From: Myxococcota bacterium
GTDB taxonomy: Bacteria; Myxococcota_A; UBA9160; SMWR01
Length of the DNA stretch: 64,000 bases
Assembly: GCA_022447545.1 (NCBI GenBank)
Contig: JAKVBI010000012.1
Span: 58,478 to 122,477, forward strand
Reading direction: 5' to 3'
The notes below the pieces were generated by a model. That model saw only the letters and a list, made by a program, of their open reading frames with translations, ran no database searches and was not told the origin of the DNA. The first letter of the stretch is position 1, and every line of letters starts with the position of its first letter. This document shows positions 8,465 to 16,332 of the stretch, one piece after another. The position numbers and the translations under genes are program-made.

Positions 8465-9749
8465 AGCGGTCTTCGATGGGGGTGTAGTCGCTCAGTTCCG
8501 CGCCGGTGTAGATCTGCCGCGGGCGGCCGATCTTGAAGTCCGGATCGTTGTGCATCTCCATCCACTGAGCGATCCAGCCCGGTAGGCGCCCGAGGGCGAA
8601 GAAAGCGGTGAACATGTTCGCGGGTGTACCGATGGCGTTGTAGATCACGCCCGAATAGAAATCCACGTTGGGATACAGCTTGCGCTCGACGAAGTAGTCG
8701 TCCTTGAGAGCAATCTCCTGCAGTTCGACGGCAATCTCGAGCAACTTGGTGTGAACGCCCAGCTGTTCGAGGACGTCGAAGCTGGCCTTCTTGATGATCT
8801 TCATGCGGGGGTCGAAGTTCTTGTACACCCGGTGTCCGAAGCCCATCAAGCGTGCCGTGGGGTCACCTGCCTTGGCTCGTTCTACGAATTGCTTGGCGGA
8901 GGTTCCTTCGTCTCGGATGTTCTCCAGCATCTCGATGACCTCCTGGTTGGCGCCGCCGTGGCTGGGGCCCCAGAGAGCATTGATGCCGGCTGATATGGCC
9001 GAGAACATATTGACCATGGAAGAGCCCACCAACCGTACGGTGCTGGCCGAGCAGTTCTGTTCGTGGTCTGCATGGAGGATGAGCAGCAGATCGATGGCCT
9101 TCTCGACCACCGGGTTCACTTCGTACTCCTCGCAGGGATTCGCGAAGAGCATGTAGAGGAAGTTGCCCACGTAGCCCAAGTGGTTCTGGGGATACATGAA
9201 CGGCTGACCGACCGAATGTTTGTACGCGTAGGCGGCGATGGTGATGAGCTTGGCGATGAGGCGGTGAACCGAGATCTCGACCTGGCGAGCGTCTCGCGGG
9301 TCCAGGGAGTCCGGGTAGAAGGTCGAGAGAGCCCCCACCGCGGCCGAGCACGCAGCCATGGGGTGAGCGTCCTTGGGCAGGGCCCCGAAGAAGTTCTTGA
9401 AATCTTCGTGGATCATCGAGTGACGCGTGATCGATTCGACAAACCCCGCCAATTCGTCGGAGCTGGGCAGCTCTCCATAGATCAGGAGATACGCGACCTC
9501 GAGAAAGGTGCTCTTCTCGGCAAGGGTCTCGATCGGGATTCCCCGGTATCGGAGAATCCCCCGGTCTCCATCGATGAAGGTGATGGCACTCTGGCAAGAC
9601 CCCGTGTTCGCATAGCCGGGGTCCAGCGTGATCAGGCCGGTCTCGCTTCGCAGCTTGCCGATGTCGATCGCGCGCTCGCCCTCAGTTCCTACTACGAGGG
9701 GCAGGTCAATGGTCTTGTCATCTACGCACAGACGTGCTGAATCTGCCAT
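8463..9749 (-). CDS. gltA: Citrate synthase (type II, hexameric family)
   Basis: This 428-residue protein is a full-length Gram-negative-type citrate synthase. Catalytic landmarks are visible: SHGGANQE (first active-site His), GFGHRVYK (second His) and the Asp in NVDFYSG. The N-terminal beta-rich domain (LITLDPGYANTGSC, ITFIDGDRGILRYRG) is typical of the NADH-regulated type II enzymes. It condenses oxaloacetate with acetyl-CoA to enter the TCA cycle. I chose ATG at 9747-9749, with AGAGG eight bases upstream, because the family N-terminus MADSA starts there. The gene is transcribed away from a 235-base regulatory region. Confidence 0.95.
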   Translation of the reverse strand: MADSARLCVDDKTIDLPLVVGTEGERAIDIGKLRSETGLITLDPGYANTGSCQSAITFIDGDRGILRYRGIPIETLAEKSTFLEVAYLLIYGELPSSDELAGFVESITRHSMIHEDFKNFFGALPKDAHPMAACSAAVGALSTFYPDSLDPRDARQVEISVHRLIAKLITIAAYAYKHSVGQPFMYPQNHLGYVGNFLYMLFANPCEEYEVNPVVEKAIDLLLILHADHEQNCSASTVRLVGSSMVNMFSAISAGINALWGPSHGGANQEVIEMLENIRDEGTSAKQFVERAKAGDPTARLMGFGHRVYKNFDPRMKIIKKASFDVLEQLGVHTKLLEIAVELQEIALKDDYFVERKLYPNVDFYSGVIYNAIGTPANMFTAFFALGRLPGWIAQWMEMHNDPDFKIGRPRQIYTGAELSDYTPIEDR

Positions 9750-9984
9750 ACGGATTGCCTCTGGCTCCAAGCCGTCACGGGGCTGTTCAGGATGTGGGGA
9801 GCCTGGTGATACTAACCGAGGACGGTCTTCGGCGTCAGGTCCCACCGGTCCACCCAACTCGGATCAGCGATAAAAAATCTTTATTTACCAATTACTTGGG
9901 AGCAATTTTGGGGTACATCTGGCGTCTTGCCCCCCGTGGGGCATTCTCTCGGCCGGCCCTTGCACGCCCAGGAGGAGTCAACCC
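9750..9984. promoter_or_regulatory. Bidirectional promoter region between gltA and the 9985 gene
   Basis: The 235 bases separate divergent genes. Bases 9869-9915 are markedly AT-rich compared with the surroundings, as expected for promoters. On the minus strand TTGCTC with AAAGAT 17 bases on is a weak -35/-10 candidate for gltA. CCAATTACTTGG is an interrupted palindrome in the same stretch. AGGAGG before 9985 is the ribosome-binding site of the plus-strand gene. Confidence 0.5.
9928..9943 (+). repeat. Perfect inverted repeat in the 5' region of the 9985 gene
   Basis: TGCCCC (9928-9933) and GGGGCA (9938-9943) form a 6-bp stem around the 4-base loop CCGT. It lies about 40 bases before the start codon and could be an operator or a leader hairpin. 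Its role is unknown. Confidence 0.4.
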
Positions 9985-10620
9985 ATGGACAGCGTTTCCG
10001 AGCCCCGCGCGGCCCCCATCGACGCGATCGGTGAGGTGGGCGCGCTTTTTGCCGGGCCCGAAGTCGATCCCAGCGCCGTTGCCAACCTCCTCGACAGTCT
10101 CTCGCACGCCCAACGGGTGCAGGCCGTCCGGTCTCTGGGACGCTCGGAGCAGCGCCGCCTCTATGCGGCAGTCGATGAATTCAGGCCCCTGCGGCTGGTG
10201 GATCTGGTGCCACCCCAGGTGGCGGACTTCGAGACCGTGCGTCATCTCGGTCGAAATACACTCCCCGCATTCACGCACTTCGAAAAGCATTTCTGCCGCC
10301 CGCCCGGTGTCGACGGGACTGAGCCCGATCATCTCTACGGCTTCAATTTTCAGCGGTTGTCGGGGTTGACGGGCCCCGGTTATTTCCTGGCTCGATCGGC
10401 TCGGGACGAGACCGAGGTCGAGGTCGACTACAACGTGTTGCCACCCGACCATCCGGTGGACTGGCCGGCCATCCAACCCAACGACCGGGGGCTGTCTCGG
10501 TTCGTCTACGGTTACATGGTGGACACGCTTCGTCGCGTATCCGAGCACGTGAGCATTGGCTCCGCGGCTCGCCGTGGAAGAGACATGGGCAGCTGGTTCG
10601 TGCTCTGTCGGGACGCTTGA
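9985..10620 (+). CDS. Hypothetical protein, unknown family
   Basis: I do not recognise this 211-residue protein. It begins after a strong AGGAGG site. The N-terminal half is helical (ANLLDSLSHAQRVQAVRSL); the C-terminal part has aromatic, beta-like segments (TEPDHLYGFNFQRLSGLTG, VEVDYNVLPP, FVYGYMVDTL) suggesting a ligand-binding beta barrel rather than an enzyme with a classic motif. No signal peptide or membrane segment is visible. A GTG-started SDR follows 7 bases downstream, so the two are likely an operon; the pairing hints at lipid or steroid metabolism. Confidence 0.7.
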   Translation: MDSVSEPRAAPIDAIGEVGALFAGPEVDPSAVANLLDSLSHAQRVQAVRSLGRSEQRRLYAAVDEFRPLRLVDLVPPQVADFETVRHLGRNTLPAFTHFEKHFCRPPGVDGTEPDHLYGFNFQRLSGLTGPGYFLARSARDETEVEVDYNVLPPDHPVDWPAIQPNDRGLSRFVYGYMVDTLRRVSEHVSIGSAARRGRDMGSWFVLCRDA

Positions 10621-10627
10621 GGGCTGT

Positions 10628-11410
10628 GTGAAGACCCCCCAACTATTCGACTTGTCCGGGCGCGCAGCCCTCGTCACCGGCGGTGGACGGGGAATCGGTC
10701 GTCACATCGCCATGGGGTTGGCGGAAGCCGGGGCTGACGTGGCGGTGGCCTCGCGAAAACTCGATGCCTGCGAAGAGGTGGCAGGAGCGATCGAGCGCCT
10801 CGGACGACGCGCGGAGGCAATTGAACTGGACCTCCAGAGTCCCGAACAGATCGACGCCACGGCGGACCGGGCCCTCGAGTCTCTGGGGCGTCTGGACATT
10901 CTGGTGAACAACGCTGCCGTGACCTGGGGCGCCCCGATCCTCGACTACCCCATGAAGGGCTGGGACAAGGTCTTCAACGTCAACGTGCGGGGGCTGTGGC
11001 AGTTGTCCCAGCGGGTCGCGCGCCACATGTCCGAGCGGGGCAGCGGTTCGGTGATCCACGTGGCTTCGATCTCCGGCCTGCGAGGAGCCTGGGAGCACAA
11101 TGAACCCGCCATCGCCTACAACGCGAGCAAGGGGGCGGTGATCACCTTGACGAAAGACATGGCGGTGAAGCTGGCCTCCCACGGGATTCGTGTGAATGCG
11201 ATCTCCCCCGGGGCCTTCGACACGGCCCTGATGGACAACGTGCGCGACTCGGAAGAGCAACTCGAAGCTTTTCTATCCCAGATCCCCATGGGTCGGGCGG
11301 GGCTCGAAGACGATGTGAAGGGCGTCGCAGTCTTCCTGGCGAGCGATGCATCGGCCTACGTGACGGGCCACAACCTGGTAGTCGATGGGGGCTGGTTCGT
11401 GGCTGGCTGA
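10628..11410 (+). CDS. SDR family oxidoreductase
   Basis: A 260-residue classical SDR. The cofactor loop is GGGRGIG, NNAAVTWG follows, the Ser is in HVASISGL, and the catalytic pair is in YNASKGA. The end (DGGWFVAG) fits the gluconate 5-dehydrogenase or 3-oxoacyl reductase branch. It probably oxidises or reduces a hydroxyl group with NAD(P). GTG at 10628 is chosen because it lies 7 bases after the upstream stop and starts directly before the conserved FDLSGR segment. The upstream gene of unknown function is its likely operon partner. Confidence 0.85.
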   Translation: MKTPQLFDLSGRAALVTGGGRGIGRHIAMGLAEAGADVAVASRKLDACEEVAGAIERLGRRAEAIELDLQSPEQIDATADRALESLGRLDILVNNAAVTWGAPILDYPMKGWDKVFNVNVRGLWQLSQRVARHMSERGSGSVIHVASISGLRGAWEHNEPAIAYNASKGAVITLTKDMAVKLASHGIRVNAISPGAFDTALMDNVRDSEEQLEAFLSQIPMGRAGLEDDVKGVAVFLASDASAYVTGHNLVVDGGWFVAG

Positions 11411-11462
11411 CCGGGACCCGGTGCCGGTGGATCGGGTGCAAACGGATGCCGGCGCCCGAGAC

Positions 11463-11891
11463 TTACGAGGATTCGAGGGATGGTTCCCCAGTGGTTCGGG
11501 ATTGTTCACTTCCCCGGTGCTCGGCAATCCGCCAGCCTTCATCGGTGGAGACGAAGACGTTCCGGTAGTGGCCCACGATGGTGAGGTCGGGACGGTTCCC
11601 GACGAAGCGATGCCAGGCGCGGATACGAGACACGCAGCGAAAGCGCTCGGGAGAGATCTCATCCACGAGGCTATCCGAGACCACGTGACGGGTGGCATCG
11701 AAGCGAGCGAGGCCCGTTCGTAGGAAATCGAGAAGCGCCGGAAACCCGTCGATCGCGACACCTCCGAAGCTCACCTGGCAATCGGGAGTGAAGACCCTTG
11801 CGAGCGGCTCGAGGTTGCGTTGGTCGATGTGGTCGCAATAGGCGTCGAACAGTTCGGACACGATCTGTTGCGGGTCCCGCTGGACGGCCAT
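11463..11891 (-). CDS. SnoaL/NTF2-like protein
   Basis: This 142-residue protein has the NTF2-like cone fold pattern: an N-terminal helix (IVSELFDAYCDHIDQRN), then LARVFTPDCQVSFGG, then ATRHVVSDSLVDE, and a final sheet (LTIVGHYRNVFVSTDEGWRIAEHRG). SnoaL-like proteins act as small isomerases, hydratases or dehydratases on polycyclic ketones, or as binding proteins. The gene sits between an SDR and a steroid-dehydrogenase-like flavoprotein, suggesting steroid or aromatic ketone metabolism. There is no Shine-Dalgarno; TAGGCT lies 8 bases before the ATG, so the mRNA may be nearly leaderless. Confidence 0.78.
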   Translation of the reverse strand: MAVQRDPQQIVSELFDAYCDHIDQRNLEPLARVFTPDCQVSFGGVAIDGFPALLDFLRTGLARFDATRHVVSDSLVDEISPERFRCVSRIRAWHRFVGNRPDLTIVGHYRNVFVSTDEGWRIAEHRGSEQSRTTGEPSLESS

Positions 11892-12013
11892 TGCAGGTCA
11901 GCCTAGCAGCCCCGTCGGCGCCCGGAGTAGAATCGGGCGACGCCGTACCCGGCGCCGTTGCATGGTCGACATTCGTTTCGGGTCGAGGCACCCGCAAGCG
12001 GTGGGAGCGAACG

Positions 12014-13468
12014 ATGACCTTGACCACCGATCTGCGGCTCGCTGAGGAGATGCGCCAATACGAGGCCGAGGCGGACGTCATCGTCGTTGGGCTCGGTTGT
12101 GCGGGCGCGAGCGCCGCCATGCAGGCCTGCGATGAAGGAGCCGAGGTGCTCGTGCTCGAACGAGCCGGGGGCGGGGGCGGGACCTCGGCGAATTCAGGCG
12201 GCTTGATCTATCTCGGCGGAGGGACCCCTGTCCAACAGGCGGCGGGTTTCGATGACACGCCCGAGGAGTTGTTCAAGTTTCTGATGGCCGTCTCCGCACC
12301 CGGCCCGGATGAACTCAAGATCCGTCTCTTCAGTGAGGGGAGTGTCGACCACTTTCACTGGCTCGAGGCTCAGGGCGTCCCCTTCAAGCGGAGTTTTTTT
12401 CCGGAACCGAGCATGGAGTCAAGTACCGACGACTGTCTTGTGTTCTCGGGAGGTGAGAATTGCGCGCCCTTCGACCTCATCGCGCGGCCCGCGGCGCGCG
12501 GCCACAAACCCATGACCGAGGGGAAGGCGGGACCGTTCTTCATGCAGTGCATGCTTGCTGCGGTGGCGCGTCGACCCCTCCGTGTCGAGTACGACGTCTG
12601 CGTCGAAACTCTCGTGCGAGATCGCGACGGACGCATCGTCGGTGTGGTGGCGCGACGAGCGGGTCATGAGGTTGTCTTTCGTGCACGTCGAGGTGTCGTA
12701 CTCACTGCCGGAGGCTTTGTGATGAACGAAGAGATGGTGGCGGATCATGTTCCCCAACTGGGGAGGGTGGGGACGAGGAGTGGTACCGAGGGCGACGATG
12801 GTCGGGGGATCCGGATGGGGGCTGCCGCGGGCGGTGTGCTCTTACGTATGGAACACGCGGAGGTGGCCCTTGCGGCCACGATCCCGAATCGGCTCGGTCG
12901 TGGGGTCTACGTCAACGAGCACGGCATGCGCTTCATCAACGAAGACACCTATTACGGCCACATCGGGATCGAGGCGTTGTTTCGTCAGGGGGGCCGGGTC
13001 TGGCTCCTGCTCGACGATCTCACTTTCGAGCGGAATTTCATGGGTCAGGAACCTGCCTTCGTGGGCGAAACCGTTGCCGAGATCGAGGCCGAGGCGGGTT
13101 TCGCGGAAGGTGTCCTGCAGGCCACCGTCGAGCAATACAATCTCAGTGCCTCGCGTGGCGAGGATCCGCTGTTTGGCAAACGCGCGGAGTTCCTGGTCCC
13201 CCTGGAAAGTCCGCCTTACGCGCTGCTCGACTGTACGGTCGAAACAGGGCCGTACAGCGGATTGACGGTGGGCGGGTTGTCGACGGGGCTCCACGGCGAG
13301 GTCCTCGATATCGAGGGCGGCCCGATCCCCGGTCTCTACGCTGCCGGACGAACCGCGGCCTTGTTTACGGGACGAGGCTACGCGGGAAGCGGGATCTCGT
13401 TGGCCGACGCGAGTTTCTTCGGAAGGCGTGCGGGGGGTCACGCGGCGGCACAGAGCTCAAAGGGGTAG
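12014..13468 (+). CDS. FAD-dependent dehydrogenase, 3-ketosteroid-delta1-dehydrogenase/fumarate reductase family
   Basis: A 484-residue flavoprotein. The FAD loop is VVGLGCAGASAA near residue 21, then LVLERAGGGGGTSANSGG, a central substrate domain, and the closing GLYAAGRTAALFTGRGYAGSG motif with the second FAD-binding region. These landmarks place it in the fumarate reductase/succinate dehydrogenase flavoprotein superfamily, in the branch with 3-oxosteroid 1-dehydrogenases. It would introduce a double bond or reduce one, depending on acceptor. ATG at 12014 follows a GGGAG site and directly precedes the FAD domain. Substrate uncertain. Confidence 0.82.
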   Translation: MTLTTDLRLAEEMRQYEAEADVIVVGLGCAGASAAMQACDEGAEVLVLERAGGGGGTSANSGGLIYLGGGTPVQQAAGFDDTPEELFKFLMAVSAPGPDELKIRLFSEGSVDHFHWLEAQGVPFKRSFFPEPSMESSTDDCLVFSGGENCAPFDLIARPAARGHKPMTEGKAGPFFMQCMLAAVARRPLRVEYDVCVETLVRDRDGRIVGVVARRAGHEVVFRARRGVVLTAGGFVMNEEMVADHVPQLGRVGTRSGTEGDDGRGIRMGAAAGGVLLRMEHAEVALAATIPNRLGRGVYVNEHGMRFINEDTYYGHIGIEALFRQGGRVWLLLDDLTFERNFMGQEPAFVGETVAEIEAEAGFAEGVLQATVEQYNLSASRGEDPLFGKRAEFLVPLESPPYALLDCTVETGPYSGLTVGGLSTGLHGEVLDIEGGPIPGLYAAGRTAALFTGRGYAGSGISLADASFFGRRAGGHAAAQSSKG

Positions 13469-13483
13469 GTCTCAGGGGGACAC

Positions 13484-14233
13484 TCAAGAGCACAGGTAGA
13501 CATCGTATCGCGCCAATTTTCCGTCCTCCCTGAGGTCCGGACCCGGTCCCAGGGGGCCGGCGTGGGTGGGACGCTTGACCACGACACGTCGCGTTGCCAC
13601 TTGCCTTGCGATCGCCAGCAGTTCCTCGGCGTCGGGGTCGTCACCGACGAGCTCGCGCAACAGTCGGACCCCTTTCTTGGCCAGAGCCGAGGGCTTGTGC
13701 TTGGGAGGAAACATCGGGTCGAGGTAGACGACCTCGGGCACCGGTTCGAGGTCCATCAACGCCTGCCTCGCGTCTCCGACTTGGATCGACAGCGATCCGC
13801 CTCGTGCGGCACGTTTGATGAGATCTCCAGCCCGCGACAATCCGTCTTCCAAGAGTGCGGCCACGCAGGGGTGGCGTTCCATGGCGATGACCCGATGCCC
13901 CCAGAATGCCAAGCGCAGGGCGTCTTGTCCGAACCCAGCAGTGGCATCGACCACATGTCGACGCTTACGGCCCAGGGCGCGTGCCAGAGGCTGACGTCGA
14001 GAGAGCCCGCCGGCACCGGGCGCAAGCCCCCAGCGGCGCGCGTCGACCCACCAGCCTCGTCCGGGACGGTCGTTTGCTTCACTGAGTTCCAATCGTCCGT
14101 CCGCCCAGCCGAGGGTGAGGGCATCCAGGGTTTCGGAAGGGTCCTCCATCAGGGGCAACCCGAGTCGTTTGGCCAGGGCCGCTGCGCGCGGTCGATCTGG
14201 GCCCGGACGGACGAATATCGGTCGAGCGCGCAT
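13484..14233 (-). CDS. rsmJ: 16S rRNA (guanine1516-N2)-methyltransferase RsmJ
   Basis: The protein has the SAM-binding motif HVVDATAGFGQDALRLA and the catalytic-type motif VYLDPMFPPKHK, both hallmarks of RsmJ (YhiQ), plus the VVKRP strand. RsmJ methylates N2 of G1516 in 16S rRNA. The start at 14233 gives 249 residues and aligns well with the family N-terminus (MRARPIFV). A TTG at 14293 with a GGGAG site about 10 bases upstream would add 20 residues and is a real alternative in a genome that uses TTG starts elsewhere. Confidence 0.85.
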   Translation of the reverse strand: MRARPIFVRPGPDRPRAAALAKRLGLPLMEDPSETLDALTLGWADGRLELSEANDRPGRGWWVDARRWGLAPGAGGLSRRQPLARALGRKRRHVVDATAGFGQDALRLAFWGHRVIAMERHPCVAALLEDGLSRAGDLIKRAARGGSLSIQVGDARQALMDLEPVPEVVYLDPMFPPKHKPSALAKKGVRLLRELVGDDPDAEELLAIARQVATRRVVVKRPTHAGPLGPGPDLREDGKLARYDVYLCS

Positions 14234-14337
14234 GGCAGAATCGTTCGTTTTTCTACTCGTGGCGGGCCCGGAAGCAGATTCCCTTCCACTCAAATCGTTC
14301 GTCTCCCAGGAGGCTCGAGGCCCGGTGCACCTTGGCT

Positions 14338-15414
14338 TCAGAATGCTGCCATCCAGTCTGCCATCATCCCCGGCGTGCGCATCATCACGCGTCCCTTTCG
14401 GTCGATCACGACGAGTTCAATGCTCTCGGGCTCGAGGCGCTCGCCGTCGATTCCCGCTTTCGAACTCGTCAGAGACGAGGTTGCGACTACGTACTCGCCG
14501 TCGGGAGACCAGCGAGGGGCGTACTCGTCCCGCTCGGGAGAATTCGTGAGGTTGCGGGTGTGGCTTCCGTCGTCCGCTGCCAGGAAGATGTCCCGCGAGC
14601 CATCGCGATTCGAGACAAAGGTGAATTCGTCGCGCGTGGGCGAGGGGTGGGGGGAGTGCTCATCGGCATCGATATGGCCTCCCAGCCAGACCTGGGCTTG
14701 ACCGTCCATGGATGTCACCCACAGTGTGCGCGTCCCATCGGGACCGCTTCGACTGAAGTAGATCCGTGTCCCGTTCCGGTCGAAGGCGGGTTTCTGGTCG
14801 AAATTCGGAGGTTGGGTGAGCGCTTGCGGACCTCCCGACTCGGGGATCATCCAAAGCGTCGAAATGCGCTGGGGACCGCCCCGTCGCTGGGCAACGATCC
14901 ACTTCCCGGATGGGTCGTAACTCGGGCGAAAGAAGACATCGGCCCGCCTGCTTTGGGCCACGCGACGGGTTTTTCCATCGTGAGTCGAATGGACGAAGAG
15001 GCCCGGAGGCCCGGGTTGGCCGCGTCCTGAGAATACGAGTCGGGACCCATCGGGGGACCAGGCGGGCCAGCGTTCGTCGCGCTTTGATTCGGGGATGAGG
15101 GCCGTGGGGGAATCGTCCCCGGGCATCCAGGTGAACAGTCGGGACCGGTTCTCGTTGTCCGTGATCTGGTAGACGAGTCGCCGGGCGGTCTCGCTCCAGT
15201 AGGGCCAGGATTCGTCGCCGCTGCGGTTCTGGAGGAAGGGCACGACGGTGCCGTCGGTCAATCGTGCGCGGTACAGGTCACGCCTGCCCTCGTGTTGTCG
15301 CACGAAGACGAGTCCGGATGCATCGGAGCCGATCACCCGGTTCGGTTCCGGGGAATCGCAGGCCACCGTGGAGGCGGCGATGGCGATGGCCAGCGTGATC
15401 GACGGCGAACGCAT
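14338..15414 (-). CDS. TolB-like PD40 beta-propeller lipoprotein
   Basis: A 358-residue exported protein. The N-terminus is a lipoprotein signal ending in TVAC (Cys19). The rest consists of repeated WD40-like PD40 blades: ESWPYWSETARRLVYQ, ERWPAWSPDGSRLVFSG, RPSYDPSGKWIVAQ, KPAFDRNGTRIYFSR, HSPHPSPTRDEFTFVS and YAPRWSPDGEYVVAT, so six blades. Such proteins are periplasmic binding scaffolds related to TolB. No tol-pal genes are adjacent, so a Tol role is not supported. A TATACT -10 (15449-15454, minus strand) lies about 35 bases upstream of the start. Confidence 0.85.
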   Translation of the reverse strand: MRSPSITLAIAIAASTVACDSPEPNRVIGSDASGLVFVRQHEGRRDLYRARLTDGTVVPFLQNRSGDESWPYWSETARRLVYQITDNENRSRLFTWMPGDDSPTALIPESKRDERWPAWSPDGSRLVFSGRGQPGPPGLFVHSTHDGKTRRVAQSRRADVFFRPSYDPSGKWIVAQRRGGPQRISTLWMIPESGGPQALTQPPNFDQKPAFDRNGTRIYFSRSGPDGTRTLWVTSMDGQAQVWLGGHIDADEHSPHPSPTRDEFTFVSNRDGSRDIFLAADDGSHTRNLTNSPERDEYAPRWSPDGEYVVATSSLTSSKAGIDGERLEPESIELVVIDRKGRVMMRTPGMMADWMAAF

Positions 15415-15448
15415 GGGGCTCGGGTTCCCCTGTAGGGGGCGGTTGGAC

Positions 15449-15454
15449 AGTATA
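15449..15454 (-). promoter_or_regulatory. -10 hexamer for the propeller lipoprotein gene
   Basis: The minus strand reads TATACT here, five of six matches to TATAAT, in an otherwise GC-rich 80-base intergenic region. No good -35 lies 17 bases upstream. AGGGGAA before the ATG may be the ribosome-binding site. Confidence 0.4.
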
Positions 15455-15495
15455 TCGAGCGCTCGGCGAGGTGCTGGGAGACGGAGTGCGACCCG

Positions 15496-15855
15496 TCACC
15501 CCCCTGCGCGTTTCACCTGGTAGCCGCGGGCTTCGAGTTCCTCGATGACCAGGTTCACGTGATCCCCCTGGATCTCGATGATGCGATCGACGAGGCTGCC
15601 TCCGCTTCCACAGTGTCTCTTGAGGTCCCGTGCCAACTTTCTGAGCTCATCGGAGGGGAGCGGGAGGCCGTCGATGGTGGTCACGGTCTTGCCCTTTCGT
15701 CCCTTGCGCTCGCGTCGCACCCGAACGATTCCGTCGCCCTGAGGCGCTCGCGGGGAGGTCTGACACCTGCACTTGGCAACGGGTTGACCGCATTGGGGGC
15801 ACATCCGCCCCATTGCACTCGAGTAGACGATTCCCCGATCGCCGCGCCGCTTCAT
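15496..15855 (-). CDS. SUI1/eIF1-like translation factor (YciH family)
   Basis: A 119-residue protein. A small N-terminal zinc-ribbon-like part (CPQCGQPVAKCRC, four cysteines) precedes a SUI1 domain: VRVRRERKGRKGKTVTTI, LARDLKRHCGSGGS and IEIQGDHVNLVIEELEARG. Bacterial YciH resembles eukaryotic eIF1 and is reported to influence start-codon fidelity. The ATG overlaps the stop of the CoA-binding gene as ATGA. Translation-start quality control is interesting here because the genome seems rich in TTG, GTG and leaderless starts. Confidence 0.88.
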   Translation of the reverse strand: MKRRGDRGIVYSSAMGRMCPQCGQPVAKCRCQTSPRAPQGDGIVRVRRERKGRKGKTVTTIDGLPLPSDELRKLARDLKRHCGSGGSLVDRIIEIQGDHVNLVIEELEARGYQVKRAGG

Positions 15856-16292
15856 CGGGAGCCTCGGCTCTTCGGTGCCAAACGTCGGTGCTCCACGAGC
15901 AGGCAGCGGTCCTGGACCACTTCGATCCCTGCGGCACTCAGGCGTCGGGCCTGGGTGTCGTCGCGGATGCCCAGCTGGGTCCACACGCCCAGAGGAAGAG
16001 GATCGAGGCGCAGAATCTCATCGACGTGCTGAGCCAGGAAGCGCGGCGCCCGAAACAGGTTCACGAGGTCGATGGGCGTGTCGACCTCGTGTAGTGACGC
16101 GAAGGCGTTTTCGCCCAGGACGTGATCGAGCTTGGGGTTGACTGGCAGGATTCGATACCCCTGGTCCTGCATGTAGCGGGGGACCCGGTTTGCATCCTCC
16201 GAGGCATCGGCCTTGATCCCCACCACCGCGATCGATTCGGCTCGCACCAACAGGCCACGCATGCGCGCATCCAGCTCCGATGAATCCGGCAT
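15852..16292 (-). CDS. CoA-binding domain protein (YccU-like)
   Basis: A 146-residue Rossmann-fold protein. IAVVGIKADASEDANRVPRYMQDQGYRILPVNP is the split signature of the CoA_binding_2 family, followed by HEVDTPIDLVNLFRAP and GVWTQLGI. Family members resemble the alpha subunit of succinyl-CoA ligase without the catalytic half and may bind CoA or a related nucleotide. ATG at 16290-16292 is preferred; a second ATG at 16332-16334 would overlap the divergent peptidase start. It forms a two-gene operon with the SUI1 factor. Confidence 0.82.
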   Translation of the reverse strand: MPDSSELDARMRGLLVRAESIAVVGIKADASEDANRVPRYMQDQGYRILPVNPKLDHVLGENAFASLHEVDTPIDLVNLFRAPRFLAQHVDEILRLDPLPLGVWTQLGIRDDTQARRLSAAGIEVVQDRCLLVEHRRLAPKSRGSR

Positions 16293-16332
16293 CGCTCGAC
16301 ACCCCCGGTTGTGCTGGATACCGTACCGCGCC

